DNA from: Streptomyces qinzhouensis
Lineage (GTDB): Bacteria; Actinomycetota; Actinomycetes; Streptomycetales; Streptomycetaceae
Direction of reading: 5' to 3'
NCBI RefSeq assembly: GCF_007856155.1
Contig: NZ_CP042266.1
Span: 4,402,001-4,466,000, forward strand
Length of the DNA stretch: 64,000 bases
Part shown: positions 1-8,741 of the stretch, piece after piece
How positions within the stretch are numbered: position 1 is the stretch's first letter
How the letters are laid out: the number at the start of each line of letters is the position of its first letter
Translations under genes and position numbers: made by a program
The notes under the pieces: generated by a model
Seen by the model: only the letters and a program-made list of their open reading frames with translations
Databases searched by the model: none
Told to the model about the DNA's origin: nothing

Positions 1-1290
1 GGCGTTGAACATCTCGGTCCGGGTGCTGCCGGGGGTGTACTGCCGCGGCGGCGTGGAGTGGCTGCTCTCCATCCTCACCGCGTCGTCCGGCGGGAGGTAG
101 CGGTGCTGCTCGGCCTGGAGCGCCCAGGTGGTTCCCGGCGCCGTCGACAGCCGCAGCGTCCGGGACGCGGGCAGCGCGTCGCGCCGTACGGGCGATTGGC
201 TCCCGAAGGAGCCGGGTGCCGTGCCCCAGGCGAAGACATCACCGTGCACACCGGTCCCGGAGGAGCCGATTCCGGTGTGTACGGTCGCCAGCTCGCCCTC
301 CGTGAACTGCCGCCGCAGACCGGTGGCGAGCCGCCGGACACTCGCCTCACCGAGGACGATCTTGTAGTCGGTGGTGTCCCGCGTCCACATCGCCTCCCAG
401 GACTGGGAGAGGGAACCGTCCGTGACCTCCGGGCCGAGATGGGCGGTACGGAGCTCGCCGCCCGCCGCGACGGGGAGGGACAGCCCGAGGGCGTACCCGT
501 CCACGGCCACTTCGTAGGAGGCCGAGGTGAACTCGTTCGCCGCCGCACGGTCCGGTACGGAGAGCCGGACCGGGCGGGTGGCCCGGGCGTCCACGGTGAC
601 CGTGGTGGGGCCGGTGACCTCCAGCCGGGGCTGGACGACGATGTCCGTCGGGGACGAAGGGTCCGCGGGCGCCGGGCTGTTGACGGCTTCCAGCGCGTAG
701 CGGCCGGGGGCGACCTGGAGCGTGACGGAGCCCGTCGACGCGTCGGGCCTGTGGAAGGTGCCCGCGGCCGCCCCGGTCAGCCCCTGCAGCCGGGAGACGA
801 AGTTCCGGCCGGCCGTGCCGTCCCGGCCGATGAAACGGAACGTCAGGGCATGGGTGACGGCGGTACGACCCCCGAGGCCCGTGGTTTCCCGCGCGGCCGG
901 GCCGCCCGGTGGGGCCTGCCCGGGCCGCCCCGGCCGCCCTGTGAGCGTGGTGATGTCGAATCCCGCCGCGTCCCGTCGCCCGGCCGCGATATCGTCCGCG
1001 ACGTCGAGCGGCACGGCCTCGGTGCGCCCGCCGCCGGTCCGGAACATCAGCGGGATGTGCTTTCGACCCGGCGGCCGCTCGTACCGCAGTGCGCGGCCGT
1101 CGCCGCCCGTACTGATCCGCTCCCCGGTGGCGATCGTGACACTCCGCACGCTGCCGCCGTAGCCGCTCTCCGGGGGGCTCTCGGCCGCCACGGCCCCACC
1201 CGCCCCGACGGCCCCCGCCACTAAGACCGAGACGAGGAGCACCACGCCCCCGCGTTTTCCGATCTCCGCTGCCTTGGTTCCTCCGGTCAT
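1..1290 (-). CDS. Secreted S8-peptidase-like protein, N-terminal 430 residues (runs off window)
   Basis: The reading frame is open from an ATG at 1290 to the first base of the window, so the C-terminus is missing. It begins with a signal peptide (positive start, then a VVLLVSVLVAGAVGAGG core to about residue 35). The next stretch, VTIATGERI and, further on, REHIPL-like KHIPLMFRTGGG, matches the N-terminal region of the very large Streptomyces S8 family serine peptidases. In those proteins a subtilisin catalytic domain follows. Here the sequence passes directly to Ig-like or carbohydrate-binding-like strands (LTFRFIGRDG, VTLQVAPGRYALEAV, TTVTVDARATRPVRL) that resemble their C-terminal part. 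No Asp/His/Ser triad motif is visible in the 430 residues seen. It is probably exported. It could be a catalytically empty relative, or the catalytic domain could lie beyond the window. Confidence 0.7.
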   Translation of the reverse strand, partial: MTGGTKAAEIGKRGGVVLLVSVLVAGAVGAGGAVAAESPPESGYGGSVRSVTIATGERISTGGDGRALRYERPPGRKHIPLMFRTGGGRTEAVPLDVADDIAAGRRDAAGFDITTLTGRPGRPGQAPPGGPAARETTGLGGRTAVTHALTFRFIGRDGTAGRNFVSRLQGLTGAAAGTFHRPDASTGSVTLQVAPGRYALEAVNSPAPADPSSPTDIVVQPRLEVTGPTTVTVDARATRPVRLSVPDRAAANEFTSASYEVAVDGYALGLSLPVAAGGELRTAHLGPEVTDGSLSQSWEAMWTRDTTDYKIVLGEASVRRLATGLRRQFTEGELATVHTGIGSSGTGVHGDVFAWGTAPGSFGSQSPVRRDALPASRTLRLSTAPGTTWALQAEQHRYLPPDDAVRMESSHSTPPRQYTPGSTRTEMFNA

Positions 1291-1635
1291 TCCCACTCCT
1301 TTACTGCCCGGACCGGTTTCCGGGGCATGGAGTGTTCCGGGCCTGTGTGACGGGAGTGTGACCGTGCACCCGGTGATAACGGCAATCGTCCGACGGCACC
1401 GGTCGTCCGCTCGGTGAGTGAATGCCGCGACGACCGGCGGGGGTTGCGGTGACAGCTGCTCCGGGCCCTTCGGGGACCCCCGAAGGCCGCGCCCGGACCG
1501 GCCGCATCCGCCCGACCGGGCAGCGAACTGGATACGCTCCGTCGGGGCAGGAGCAGGCGGATGCGACGCCCCGAGCCGATCGCCGTGCGAGCCGCCCGAG
1601 CCCTCTGCGCCGTACCGACCCGAGGAGGACCCCCC

Positions 1636-1950
1636 ATGGCCGCCGCCCCGCTGACCGCCGCCGAACTCGAAGAGGCGATGACCGCGCTCCCCGACTGGAC
1701 CGTCGAGGACGGCAAGCTCACGGCCGCCTTCAAGCTGGACCGCGCCGATGTCCCCGCCCTCTACGCGGCCGTGGCCGCCGCCGAGGACGAGGCGAACCAT
1801 CACGCGAAGGTGACCATCCTGTACGGCACGATCGGTTTCGCCCTCTGCACCCATGACGCGGGCGACACCATCACCTCCCGCGACACCACCACGGCCGCCC
1901 GCCTCACCGCCCTCACCCTGGCCCACGGCGCCACCCCGGCCGACCAATAG
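1636..1950 (+). CDS. 4a-hydroxytetrahydrobiopterin dehydratase (pterin-4a-carbinolamine dehydratase)
   Basis: The 104-residue protein has the compact PCD/PhhB fold signature: an N-terminal helix after LTAAELEEAM, the tryptophan of PDWTVEDGKL, the paired histidines in EANHHAKV (about residues 55-56) and the THDAGDTITSRD segment (73-84). The family dehydrates 4a-hydroxy-tetrahydropterin, recycling the cofactor of aromatic amino acid hydroxylases; in bacteria it may also serve other pterin chemistry. The usual second-histidine neighbourhood is slightly altered (AKV instead of PDW), so substrate handling is inferred. An upstream in-frame ATG at 1561 is less likely. The chosen ATG has a GAGGAGG ribosome site 8 nt ahead and gives the normal family length. 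Confidence 0.82.
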   Translation: MAAAPLTAAELEEAMTALPDWTVEDGKLTAAFKLDRADVPALYAAVAAAEDEANHHAKVTILYGTIGFALCTHDAGDTITSRDTTTAARLTALTLAHGATPADQ

Positions 1951-2093
1951 CCCCGGCGCCGCCGGGTCCCGGCCGGGCGTCCGTGTTCGTTTACCCGTGA
2001 GCGTGAATACGGGGCATCCGCCGTGGACACCGCCGCGGGTCCGCCCTACCGTCCTTCCCGACACGGCCCGACGACTTACCGAGGACGGTTCCG

Positions 2094-2621
2094 GTGCGCT
2101 TGGACGGTGAGGACTGGCGTCGATTCTTCGACGCGTTCGGGCGGGAGGCCTGGCGCTTCGAAGCACAGCCCGTATACACGATGCCCAGGGAACAGGAGAA
2201 CGTCGCCCGATTTCTCCGGGGCGAGGGGAAACCCCGCGAGCACAACGCCCGGTGGCACGAGCGGGTGCGTACCTACGTTCAATCAGGGAGGAGTATCGGC
2301 CGGGTCCGCATCGTGCGTCTGCCGCTCACCGACTACCAGCGGTACCAGTTCGCCTGGGGCATCCCCGGCAACATCGCCGCGGGTGAGGACATCCGCATCC
2401 TTGATGTGACCCGTCAGGACTACGGTCTGCCGCTCTCCGGTGGGCGGGACTGGTGGATGTTCGACCGCACCCGGATCGCCCATCTCAACTTCGGGCCGGA
2501 CGGTACCCAGATCAACCGTGAGGCGTACGAAGGCGATCCCGCCCCCTACCGGGAGTGGCGGCGCATCGCCTTGGAGCACGCGGTGCCCTTCGAGGAGTAC
2601 GCGCGGGGCCGCGACGGTTGA
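2094..2621 (+). CDS. DUF6879 family protein
   Basis: This 175-residue protein shows the DUF6879 pattern: an acidic-aromatic start (DGEDWRRFFDAFGREAWRFE), a central ERVRTYVQSGRSIGRVRIV strand-helix, the LTDYQRYQFAWGIPGN helix and a late WMFDRTRIAHLNF strand. Members are frequent in Streptomyces, often beside XRE/DUF5753 and DUF397 regulators, but no biochemical role is established. Here none of those partners is adjacent, so this copy looks solitary. A second, more divergent member lies at 46735-47358 in the accessory island. The start is a GTG preceded by GAGGACGG. No membrane or signal segment is visible, so it is probably cytoplasmic. Confidence 0.7.
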   Translation: MRLDGEDWRRFFDAFGREAWRFEAQPVYTMPREQENVARFLRGEGKPREHNARWHERVRTYVQSGRSIGRVRIVRLPLTDYQRYQFAWGIPGNIAAGEDIRILDVTRQDYGLPLSGGRDWWMFDRTRIAHLNFGPDGTQINREAYEGDPAPYREWRRIALEHAVPFEEYARGRDG

Positions 2622-2690
2622 CCTGGGCCGGCAGGGCAGCGGGGTGGCGGGGTGGCCCTGGGGGCGACACCCCGCCACCGGGGGCCGGGG

Positions 2691-2909
2691 TCACGCGGCC
2701 GTTGTGTACGGGGTGCGGGCCGGTCCCGCGGGGGTGTTCGTCACCTCCGTGTGGTTCGGTACGGGCTCGGGCCGGGCGGTTGTGGGGCGGGTGGCCGCGG
2801 CCCGTAGCTGGCGGTCGATCGCCCGTTCCCGGGCCTGGCCCCTGAGGGCGGGGAAGGTGACGAGTCCGGTCAGGGCGATCACGACGAGGTAGCTCCAGAG
2901 TGTGTGCAT
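2691..2909 (-). CDS. Small single-span membrane protein, function unknown
   Basis: A 72-residue protein starts MHTLWSYLVVIALTGLVTFP, which gives one N-terminal membrane helix of about 18 residues. The rest is a basic, then proline/threonine-rich tail (residues 25-72). It is transcribed divergently from the GlxA-type regulator at 3015 with a 105-bp gap, so the two could share a control region. I do not recognise a family. Codon use has the expected G/C third positions, which supports a real gene, but proteins this short could also be chance open frames. Confidence 0.5.
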   Translation of the reverse strand: MHTLWSYLVVIALTGLVTFPALRGQARERAIDRQLRAAATRPTTARPEPVPNHTEVTNTPAGPARTPYTTAA

Positions 2910-3014
2910 GCCCTCTACTGTCGCGGCGCGGCGCGCTCGACAGCAGTGGCAGAACTGTCATGAATCTTCGATTTACTGCCACCCGGCGGTGGCCCGCATG
3001 CCACACTGTCGAAC

Positions 3015-4004
3015 ATGCTGAGCAATGTGGCGGTACCACTGCTCGCTCCGGTCCACCCCTTCGAACTCGGTGTGCTCTGCGAGGTGTTCGGCCTCGACCG
3101 CGGCGATGACGGCATGCCGGTGTACGACTTCGCGGTCGTCTCCGCCGAAGGCCCCACGCTCTCCACCCACGCGGGTTTCACCATCTCCACCCCGCACGGT
3201 CTGGAGCGGCTGGAAGAGGCCGATCTGATCGCCGTCCCGACCGGCGGCTCCTATCCCACCCGCGGCTATCCCGAGGAGCTCCTCGCCGCGCTGCGCCGGG
3301 CCGTCGACCGGGGCGCGCGGGTGCTGAGCGTGTGTTCGGGCGCCTTCGTCCTGGGGGCGGCGGGCCTTCTCGACGACCGCCGCTGCACCACCCACTGGCG
3401 CTACAGCGCGGCACTGGCGCGCCGCTTCCCGCGGGCCGTGATCGACCCCGATGTGCTGTACGTGGACGCCGGACCGGTCGTCACCTCGGCGGGTACGGCC
3501 GCGGCGATCGACGCCTGTCTGCACATCCTGCGCCAGGAGCACGGCCCCGAGGTCGCCAACTACATCTCACGCCGTATGGTCGTCCCGCCGCACCGCGACG
3601 GCGGGCAGGCGCAGTACATCACGCACCCCCTGCCGCGCAGCCGCTGCGACACCATGGCCGGCACCCTCGACTGGATGGAGCGCCATCTCCAGGAGGACAT
3701 CACCGTCGACCGGCTCGCCGACCGCGCCCATATGTCCCCGCGCACCTTCGCCCGCCGCTTCCTCCAGGAGACCGGCACCACTCCGTACCGCTGGCTGCTG
3801 CGTCAGCGCGTCCTCAAGGCGCAGGAGTTGCTGGAGTCCACCGACGAGACGATGGACGTGATCGCCGACCACTGCGGTTTCGGCAACGCGGCCGCCCTCC
3901 GCCACCACTTCCTGCGCACCCTCGACACGACCCCGAACGCCTATCGCCGTACCTTCCGCGGTGACCCGGGCACACCGGACCTGAGCCGCACCGCCACCCT
4001 GTGA
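3015..4004 (+). CDS. GlxA family transcriptional regulator (DJ-1/PfpI plus AraC-type HTH)
   Basis: The 329-residue protein combines a class I glutamine-amidotransferase-like (DJ-1/PfpI) sensor domain (about 5-190) with a C-terminal double HTH of the AraC/XylS type (about 225-320). In the sensor, the nucleophile elbow VLSVCSGAFVLG places a cysteine at about 107. The AraC part has the helix MDWMERHLQEDITVDRLA, the first HTH AHMSPRTFARRF and the second HTH with CGFGNAAALRHHF followed by TPNAYRR. Family members sense small molecules or peptides and activate nearby or distant genes. The target is not evident here. The start ATG follows a divergent spacer shared with the small membrane protein. Confidence 0.9.
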   Translation: MLSNVAVPLLAPVHPFELGVLCEVFGLDRGDDGMPVYDFAVVSAEGPTLSTHAGFTISTPHGLERLEEADLIAVPTGGSYPTRGYPEELLAALRRAVDRGARVLSVCSGAFVLGAAGLLDDRRCTTHWRYSAALARRFPRAVIDPDVLYVDAGPVVTSAGTAAAIDACLHILRQEHGPEVANYISRRMVVPPHRDGGQAQYITHPLPRSRCDTMAGTLDWMERHLQEDITVDRLADRAHMSPRTFARRFLQETGTTPYRWLLRQRVLKAQELLESTDETMDVIADHCGFGNAAALRHHFLRTLDTTPNAYRRTFRGDPGTPDLSRTATL

Positions 4005-4065
4005 CCCCGGGCGCCGAAATCGGTGTCCGGGGGCGGTGTCAGTGGCGCGTTCTACTGTGCCGGGC

Positions 4066-4626
4066 ATGACGCATTGGATCAGCGGTCCGCTACGGCAGCG
4101 GCATGAAGAGGTCACCGTCGTCTTCTTCCGGGGGGCGTCCCTGGACGCGGTCACCCGGGGGCTTCTCGCCGCCCGCCGGATACCGCTCGCCTACGGCAAG
4201 GGCACCGACTGGGGGGTGATCCTGCACGATATGCACAGCTGGGACGAGGGCGACGACGCGCTCGTCGACTACCGCGCACTCTGCCCGGAAGGCGCCTCAC
4301 TGGCCGTCTTCATCACCGAGCCGTGTCTGGCGAAGGCCCATGGCCCGGCGTTCGAGTACTACCGCGACGGACGCCTTCTCACCCTGTTCAGCTTCGAGGA
4401 CCTGGGCCAGCTGCTGGGCGACGAACCCGGACTGCTGGTGCCCGCGCTGACGGAGGCCGGTCTCATCGCGCCCGCCGCGGCGGCGGAGACCGAGTGGGAC
4501 GACGACGAGGAAGAAGAGGAAGAGGAGGAAGAGGAGGAAGAGGAGGGGCCGGAGTGGGAAGACCGGGAGGAGCGGATCGTGGCCGCCGTCGCCGGATTCC
4601 TCGGACTGCCGGAGCTGGAGCTGTGA
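4066..4626 (+). CDS. Uncharacterised protein with poly-glutamate tract, possibly DUF6461-like
   Basis: The 186-residue protein has a globular N-terminal two thirds. GTDWGVILHDMHSWD, LAVFITEP and FEYYRDGRLLTLFSFED recall the DUF6461 type of small actinobacterial proteins (tryptophan strand, then a 'Y.DG.L...F' strand), but this assignment is weak. Residues about 146-163 form an almost pure run of aspartate and glutamate, followed by a predicted helix (EERIVAAVAGFLGLPELEL). The ATG at 4066 is preferred to a GTG at 4036 because the family-like part begins directly after it. No partner genes are evident: the next gene downstream is convergent. Function unknown. Confidence 0.6.
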   Translation: MTHWISGPLRQRHEEVTVVFFRGASLDAVTRGLLAARRIPLAYGKGTDWGVILHDMHSWDEGDDALVDYRALCPEGASLAVFITEPCLAKAHGPAFEYYRDGRLLTLFSFEDLGQLLGDEPGLLVPALTEAGLIAPAAAAETEWDDDEEEEEEEEEEEEEGPEWEDREERIVAAVAGFLGLPELEL

Positions 4627-4690
4627 TCCCCGGGGCCGGGCCCCCGCCGGACGCGGTGGCCCCGGTGGAACCGCGCCCCGCTCCGGCGCG

Positions 4691-6364
4691 TCACTTCGCG
4701 TCGGCGTAGCACTCCACGACCGCCGTGGTGAACGGGAAACGGACCGGGGTGTCACCGAAGGCGATCCGGCCCGCCAGGGCGCCCGCCTCCCGGATCGCCG
4801 CCGTCACCGCTTCGGCCTCCTCCGCCGGACAGTGCACCACGACCTCGTCATGGACGAAGAACACCAGCTCGGCCCGCATCCCGGCGATCGCGCGGCGCAG
4901 CGCGGCGAGCATCAGCAGAGCCCAGTCGGCGGCGGCGCCCTGGACGACGAAGTTACGGGTGAAACGGCCGCGGGCGCGGGCATCGGAGGTGCCGGCCGGG
5001 GCGGCCGGATCGGCGTCCTCCTGCGGCAGCCCCGCCTCCTCGGCGTCCCCGGCGCCCGAGACCGGGGGGCAGGTGCGGCCGAGGTACGTCCGGACCAGCC
5101 GGCCCTCCTCGCCCGCGCGGGCCGCGTCGTCCACATAGGCGACCGCCGCCGGGAAGCGCCGCCGCAGCGCCGCGAGGTTCTTCAGGCCGTCGCCCGACGT
5201 CTGCCCGTAGATCGCGCCCAGCAGCGCCAGCTTGGCGTGCTCCCGGTCGCCCGCGAAGGCGCGCGTCGACAGCCGGGAGTACAGATCGCCGTCATGGCCC
5301 GCGACCTCCATCAGACCGGGGTCGCGGGAGACCGCCGCCAGCACCCTCGGCTCCATCTGGTCCGCGTCGGCGACCACCAGCCGCCAGCCCTCGTCCGCGA
5401 CCACCGCCCGCCGGATGACCCGGGGGATCTGGAGCGCGCCGCCGCCGTTCGTCGTCCACCGGCCGGAGACCGAGCCGCCGGGCAGATAGCCGGGCCGGAA
5501 CCGGCCGTCGCGCACCCAGTCCGCCAGCCACCCCCAGCCGTGCGCCACCCAGATCCGGTACAGCTTCTTGTACTCGACCAGCGGTTTCACCGCGGGATGC
5601 CCGATCTCCTCCAGCTCCCAACGGCGGGTGGACCGCAGTTTGACGCCCGCCTCCGCGAACGCCTTGATCACATCGGCCGGGAGGTCCGGCCGTACCCGCC
5701 GCCCGAACGCCGCCGACACCTCGTCCGCCAGCTGCGCCAGCCGCCGCGGCTCCCCGCCGCCCGCGTACCGCTCGCCGAGCAGCTCCGCCAGCAGCCGCCG
5801 GTGCACATCGGCCCGCCACGGCAGCCCCGCCCGGTTCATCTCCGATGCCACCAGCATCCCGGCCGATTCGGCGGCCGTCAGCAGCCTCATCCGGCCCGGG
5901 TGCGCGGTCGCGTCATGGCGGCGCTGCTGCTCCGCGTACACCTCCAGCAGGGATTCCAGGGGCGTCGGCACCGGCCGCGGCTCGAACAGCGACGACTGCG
6001 CACCCGGCTCGGCCGCGCGCTGCGGCGGATCGGGTGGTACGGGCTGCCGCCGCAGCCGGGCCAGCGCGGCCGCGGCCGACCGGGGCTCCCCGAACCGGCC
6101 CTCGTGCCCCAGGAGCAGCAGCTCGGCGTCCTCGATGTCGTAACACCGCTCCACCGGGACGCCGGCCGCCAGCAGCCGGGGATAGATGTCGAACGTGGAC
6201 CGCCACACCCAGCGGCCGACCTCGGGCCGCGACCGGACGGCCGCGACGAGATCCGGCTCCTCGACCACCGGCCCGGCGGGGAGGCCGTCGGGGCGCAGGG
6301 GGACGAGCCGTGCCCCGTCGCCCTCCTCCGCCGCCGCGATCGCCCACCGTTCCCGTTCCGCCAT
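4691..6364 (-). CDS. Bifunctional 3'-5' exonuclease/DNA polymerase, family A
   Basis: The 557-residue protein is a short PolA-type enzyme. The polymerase half carries motif A as VVADADQMEPRVLA (about 330-343, with the catalytic aspartate), motif B as EHAKLALLGAIYG (375-387), the conserved RNFVVQGAAADW helix (470-481) and motif C as VHDEVVVH (504-511). The N-terminal 250 residues occupy the place of the 3'-5' exonuclease domain. I cannot see a clear DEDD set, so proofreading is inferred from the family name only. This is the extra Streptomyces family A polymerase rather than the main PolA, which is much longer. The ATG at 6364 fits the family start (MAERERWAI); a longer upstream frame is low-complexity repeat. 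Confidence 0.85.
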   Translation of the reverse strand: MAERERWAIAAAEEGDGARLVPLRPDGLPAGPVVEEPDLVAAVRSRPEVGRWVWRSTFDIYPRLLAAGVPVERCYDIEDAELLLLGHEGRFGEPRSAAAALARLRRQPVPPDPPQRAAEPGAQSSLFEPRPVPTPLESLLEVYAEQQRRHDATAHPGRMRLLTAAESAGMLVASEMNRAGLPWRADVHRRLLAELLGERYAGGGEPRRLAQLADEVSAAFGRRVRPDLPADVIKAFAEAGVKLRSTRRWELEEIGHPAVKPLVEYKKLYRIWVAHGWGWLADWVRDGRFRPGYLPGGSVSGRWTTNGGGALQIPRVIRRAVVADEGWRLVVADADQMEPRVLAAVSRDPGLMEVAGHDGDLYSRLSTRAFAGDREHAKLALLGAIYGQTSGDGLKNLAALRRRFPAAVAYVDDAARAGEEGRLVRTYLGRTCPPVSGAGDAEEAGLPQEDADPAAPAGTSDARARGRFTRNFVVQGAAADWALLMLAALRRAIAGMRAELVFFVHDEVVVHCPAEEAEAVTAAIREAGALAGRIAFGDTPVRFPFTTAVVECYADAK

Positions 6365-6384
6365 GCGGGAAGTCTGCCAGGCGG

Positions 6385-6485
6385 GTCCGACAACGGCCGG
6401 GGTCCGACACCGGCCCGGAACCGACACCGGCCCGGAACTGACACCGGCCGGGCCAGACATCGGCCCGGGCCCGACACGGTCCAGG
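6385..6485 (+). repeat. Six degenerate ~17-bp tandem repeats
   Basis: Consecutive units follow the consensus CCGACACCGGCCCGGAA, with unit starts near 6385, 6402, 6421, 6438, 6453 and 6470. The array fills the 314-bp gap between the divergently transcribed polymerase gene and the lipoprotein gene. No gene was seen in this gap. The remainder is GC-rich sequence without a clear promoter. Confidence 0.7.
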
Positions 6486-6678
6486 TCCTACGGCGCCGGG
6501 TCCGGCAGCGCCGCCGCGGCGCGCGTTCCGGCCGGGGCGCGCCGATCCGGACAACAGCCGGAAAGGGCACCGGCGCGGCGGGACCGGCTGCTTATGATCA
6601 GCGCGCCCGTCCCGGACCGCGACCGGTCCGCCGCCCGGCCCGGCGCGGGAACATCACGCACACCACCCAGGGGGACCC

Positions 6679-7299
6679 ATGAGACGGCACGGCATACGTA
6701 CGGCCTTCACCGGCGGCGCGGCGGTGATCGCGCTCCTGGCCACCGGGTGCAGCGACTCCGATTCCGACTCCGACTCCGGTTCCGGTTCCGGTGCCGAGCC
6801 CGACCCGAAGGTCAAAACGCAGCGGATCGGCGCGGCGGGCGGCGCCTGCGATCTGCCCTTCACCTTCGACACGCCCGCCGACTGGAAGGTCGCCGCGGTG
6901 AACACGGAAGCGATGGGGGACTTCACCGTCGGGATGGCCGAGATGGTCTGCGAGCTGGACGCTCGCCACGCCGGTACCTCCGGCTTCGTCCGGCTCTGGA
7001 ACGATCCGACGGAGACCGCGACCACCCGTCTCGTCCTGGAGCGCTTCGTCGCCGACAGCCGGCTGGAGAAGGTGCGGAACGTCGAGTACCGCGAGCTGAA
7101 GGCGGGCCCGTACAAAGCCGTCGAGGTCACCTTCGACGGCTACAACAGCCTCTTCGAGTCCGACCAGAAGGAGCTGCACCTCGCCTTCCCGACCGCCGAG
7201 GGCTTCACCGTGATCGACATCGACTCCCAGCACCCGGTGGCCTACAAGGAGCTGCTGCCCGAGTACGAGCGGATCAGAAAGACCCTCCGCGAGTCCTGA
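6679..7299 (+). CDS. Putative lipoprotein
   Basis: The 206-residue protein has a lipoprotein signal: RRHGIRT, a hydrophobic stretch and the lipobox LLATGC with the lipidated cysteine near residue 24. It is followed by a Ser-Asp/Ser-Gly linker (SDSDSDSDSGSGSG). The mature part (about 45-206) contains GGACDLPFTFDTPADWKV and a later region (YKAVEVTFDGYNSLFES) typical of the surface-anchored lipoproteins that actinobacteria keep in many variants. No enzyme motif is visible. The ribosome site AGGGGG precedes the ATG. It should sit on the outer face of the cytoplasmic membrane. The closest sense of role is that of a cell-envelope protein of unknown function. Confidence 0.8.
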   Translation: MRRHGIRTAFTGGAAVIALLATGCSDSDSDSDSGSGSGAEPDPKVKTQRIGAAGGACDLPFTFDTPADWKVAAVNTEAMGDFTVGMAEMVCELDARHAGTSGFVRLWNDPTETATTRLVLERFVADSRLEKVRNVEYRELKAGPYKAVEVTFDGYNSLFESDQKELHLAFPTAEGFTVIDIDSQHPVAYKELLPEYERIRKTLRES

Positions 7300-7365
7300 C
7301 CTCGGCCCCGGACGTACGGCCGCCACCGGTCCGGGACACCCCGCCGCGCCCCGCATCATGGAGGG

Positions 7366-8574
7366 ATGAGCACCGCCCCCCAGCCGCAGACCACCGTCGA
7401 GCGGGCCCTGGCGACCGCCCTGTACGCCCAGGACTCCCGGGCCCGGGACCGGTCCGTCGAGGCCGCCCTCGACACCGCGGCCTCCCTCATCGCCGCCGAC
7501 CCCGGCGCCGACGCCGAGCTGGCCCGGCGGGGCGAGGAGTTCGTTCGCCGGGCCTGGGAGCGGGGCTGGCAGCCCGCCGACGCCGTCCGGATCGTCCGCC
7601 GCGACCTCGGCGAACCGCATGTACGGATCGTGGCCGAGCTGATCCGTACCGAAGCCCGCCGCTACCCGGCGGCGACCCTCCCGGCGCGCTGGGCCGGGCA
7701 GCTCGCCGCCCTCGACCCCGCCGCCGTACCGCCGTGGCGGGCCGCCGACCGCTTCTCGTACGCCACGGCCGCGCTGGAGCTGTACCGGCTGCTGCTGAGA
7801 CTGCCCGCCGTGGAGCCGGTCGGCCCGGTGCCGGGGGAGTCTCCCGCGACCGCGCCGCCGCCCTCGGTAACCGAGCCGAAGGCGCTCACGCGGATACGGG
7901 CGCTGCTCGCCAAGGCCGAGGCCACCGACTATCCGGAGGAGGCCGAGGCGCTGTCGGCCAAGGCCCAGGAGCTGGCCGCCCGCTACAGCATCGACGCGGC
8001 GGCGCTCGACGGGGGCGGTGAGGGGCGTGACGTCCCCGGTGCCTGCCGGATCGGTGTCGAGCCGCCGTACGAGACCGCCAAGGCGATCCTGCTGGACGCC
8101 GTCGCGGAGGCGAACCGCTGCCGCGCCGTGTGGAACAGCGCCTTCGGCTTCTCGACGGTCGTCGGCTACACCCCCGACCTCGACGCCGTCGAGCTGCTGT
8201 ACACCTCGCTGCTGGTCCAGGGCACGGCCGCGATGACCCGGGCGGAGGCGGACCAGCGAGCGGGCGGCCGGAAGCGGACGAAGACGTTCCGGCAGTCGTT
8301 CCTGATGGCGTACGCCTCCCGGGTCGGCGAGCGGCTCACCGCGGCGGCCGACGCGGTGTCGGAGACCGCGCCCGTGGGGCTGCTGCCGGTCCTGGCGACC
8401 CGGGAGGTCGCGGTCGGCGCCCGTACCGACGAACTGTTCCCGCGCACGACGGCCACCCGGGTGCGCGGGGTCAGCGACGAGGCGGGCTGGAGCGAGGGCC
8501 GGGCGGCGGCCGACGCGGCCCGGGTCCACCCCGAACGCCGCCGGGTGCGGGGACCCGGGCGGGACGGCGACTGA
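7366..8574 (+). CDS. DUF2786 domain-containing protein
   Basis: The 402-residue protein contains the DUF2786 signature at about residues 168-205: LTRIRALLAKAEATDYPEEA followed by EALSAKAQELAARYSID. A C-terminal region continues with helix-rich, basic sequence (RKRTKTFRQSFLMAYASRVGERL). The N-terminal 150 residues are alanine-rich helices. Members are found in actinobacteria and phages. They have no proven function, though some resemble metal-dependent or nucleic-acid-associated proteins. It stands alone between a lipoprotein gene and a methyltransferase gene on the same strand, with a 66-bp gap upstream, so cotranscription with the lipoprotein is possible. Confidence 0.78.
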   Translation: MSTAPQPQTTVERALATALYAQDSRARDRSVEAALDTAASLIAADPGADAELARRGEEFVRRAWERGWQPADAVRIVRRDLGEPHVRIVAELIRTEARRYPAATLPARWAGQLAALDPAAVPPWRAADRFSYATAALELYRLLLRLPAVEPVGPVPGESPATAPPPSVTEPKALTRIRALLAKAEATDYPEEAEALSAKAQELAARYSIDAAALDGGGEGRDVPGACRIGVEPPYETAKAILLDAVAEANRCRAVWNSAFGFSTVVGYTPDLDAVELLYTSLLVQGTAAMTRAEADQRAGGRKRTKTFRQSFLMAYASRVGERLTAAADAVSETAPVGLLPVLATREVAVGARTDELFPRTTATRVRGVSDEAGWSEGRAAADAARVHPERRRVRGPGRDGD

Positions 8575-8741
8575 GCCACGGGGGCCAACCGCCGGGCCGC
8601 CGGTCCACCGGGCCGCCGGGCCGTCGGGCCGCCGGGCCGAAGCCGCCCGGCGCGCCCCGGGAACTCCTCAGCGTCACCGGACGACCACTGAGACGAAGGG
8701 GCGCGACACCGACTCGCCCCGAGGACCAGGAGGCCGGTGCG

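Noticed and set aside
6385..6485. Repeat array considered as CRISPR
   Set aside because: Units are tandem without unique spacers, and no cas gene is in the window.
4832..6682. 616-residue + strand reading frame
   Set aside because: It is antisense to the family A polymerase, rich in Arg/Pro/Gly/His, and has no family features. High GC opens long frames opposite real genes.
6598..8529. 643-residue minus-strand frame
   Set aside because: Antisense to the lipoprotein and DUF2786 genes, both of which have ribosome sites and clear features.
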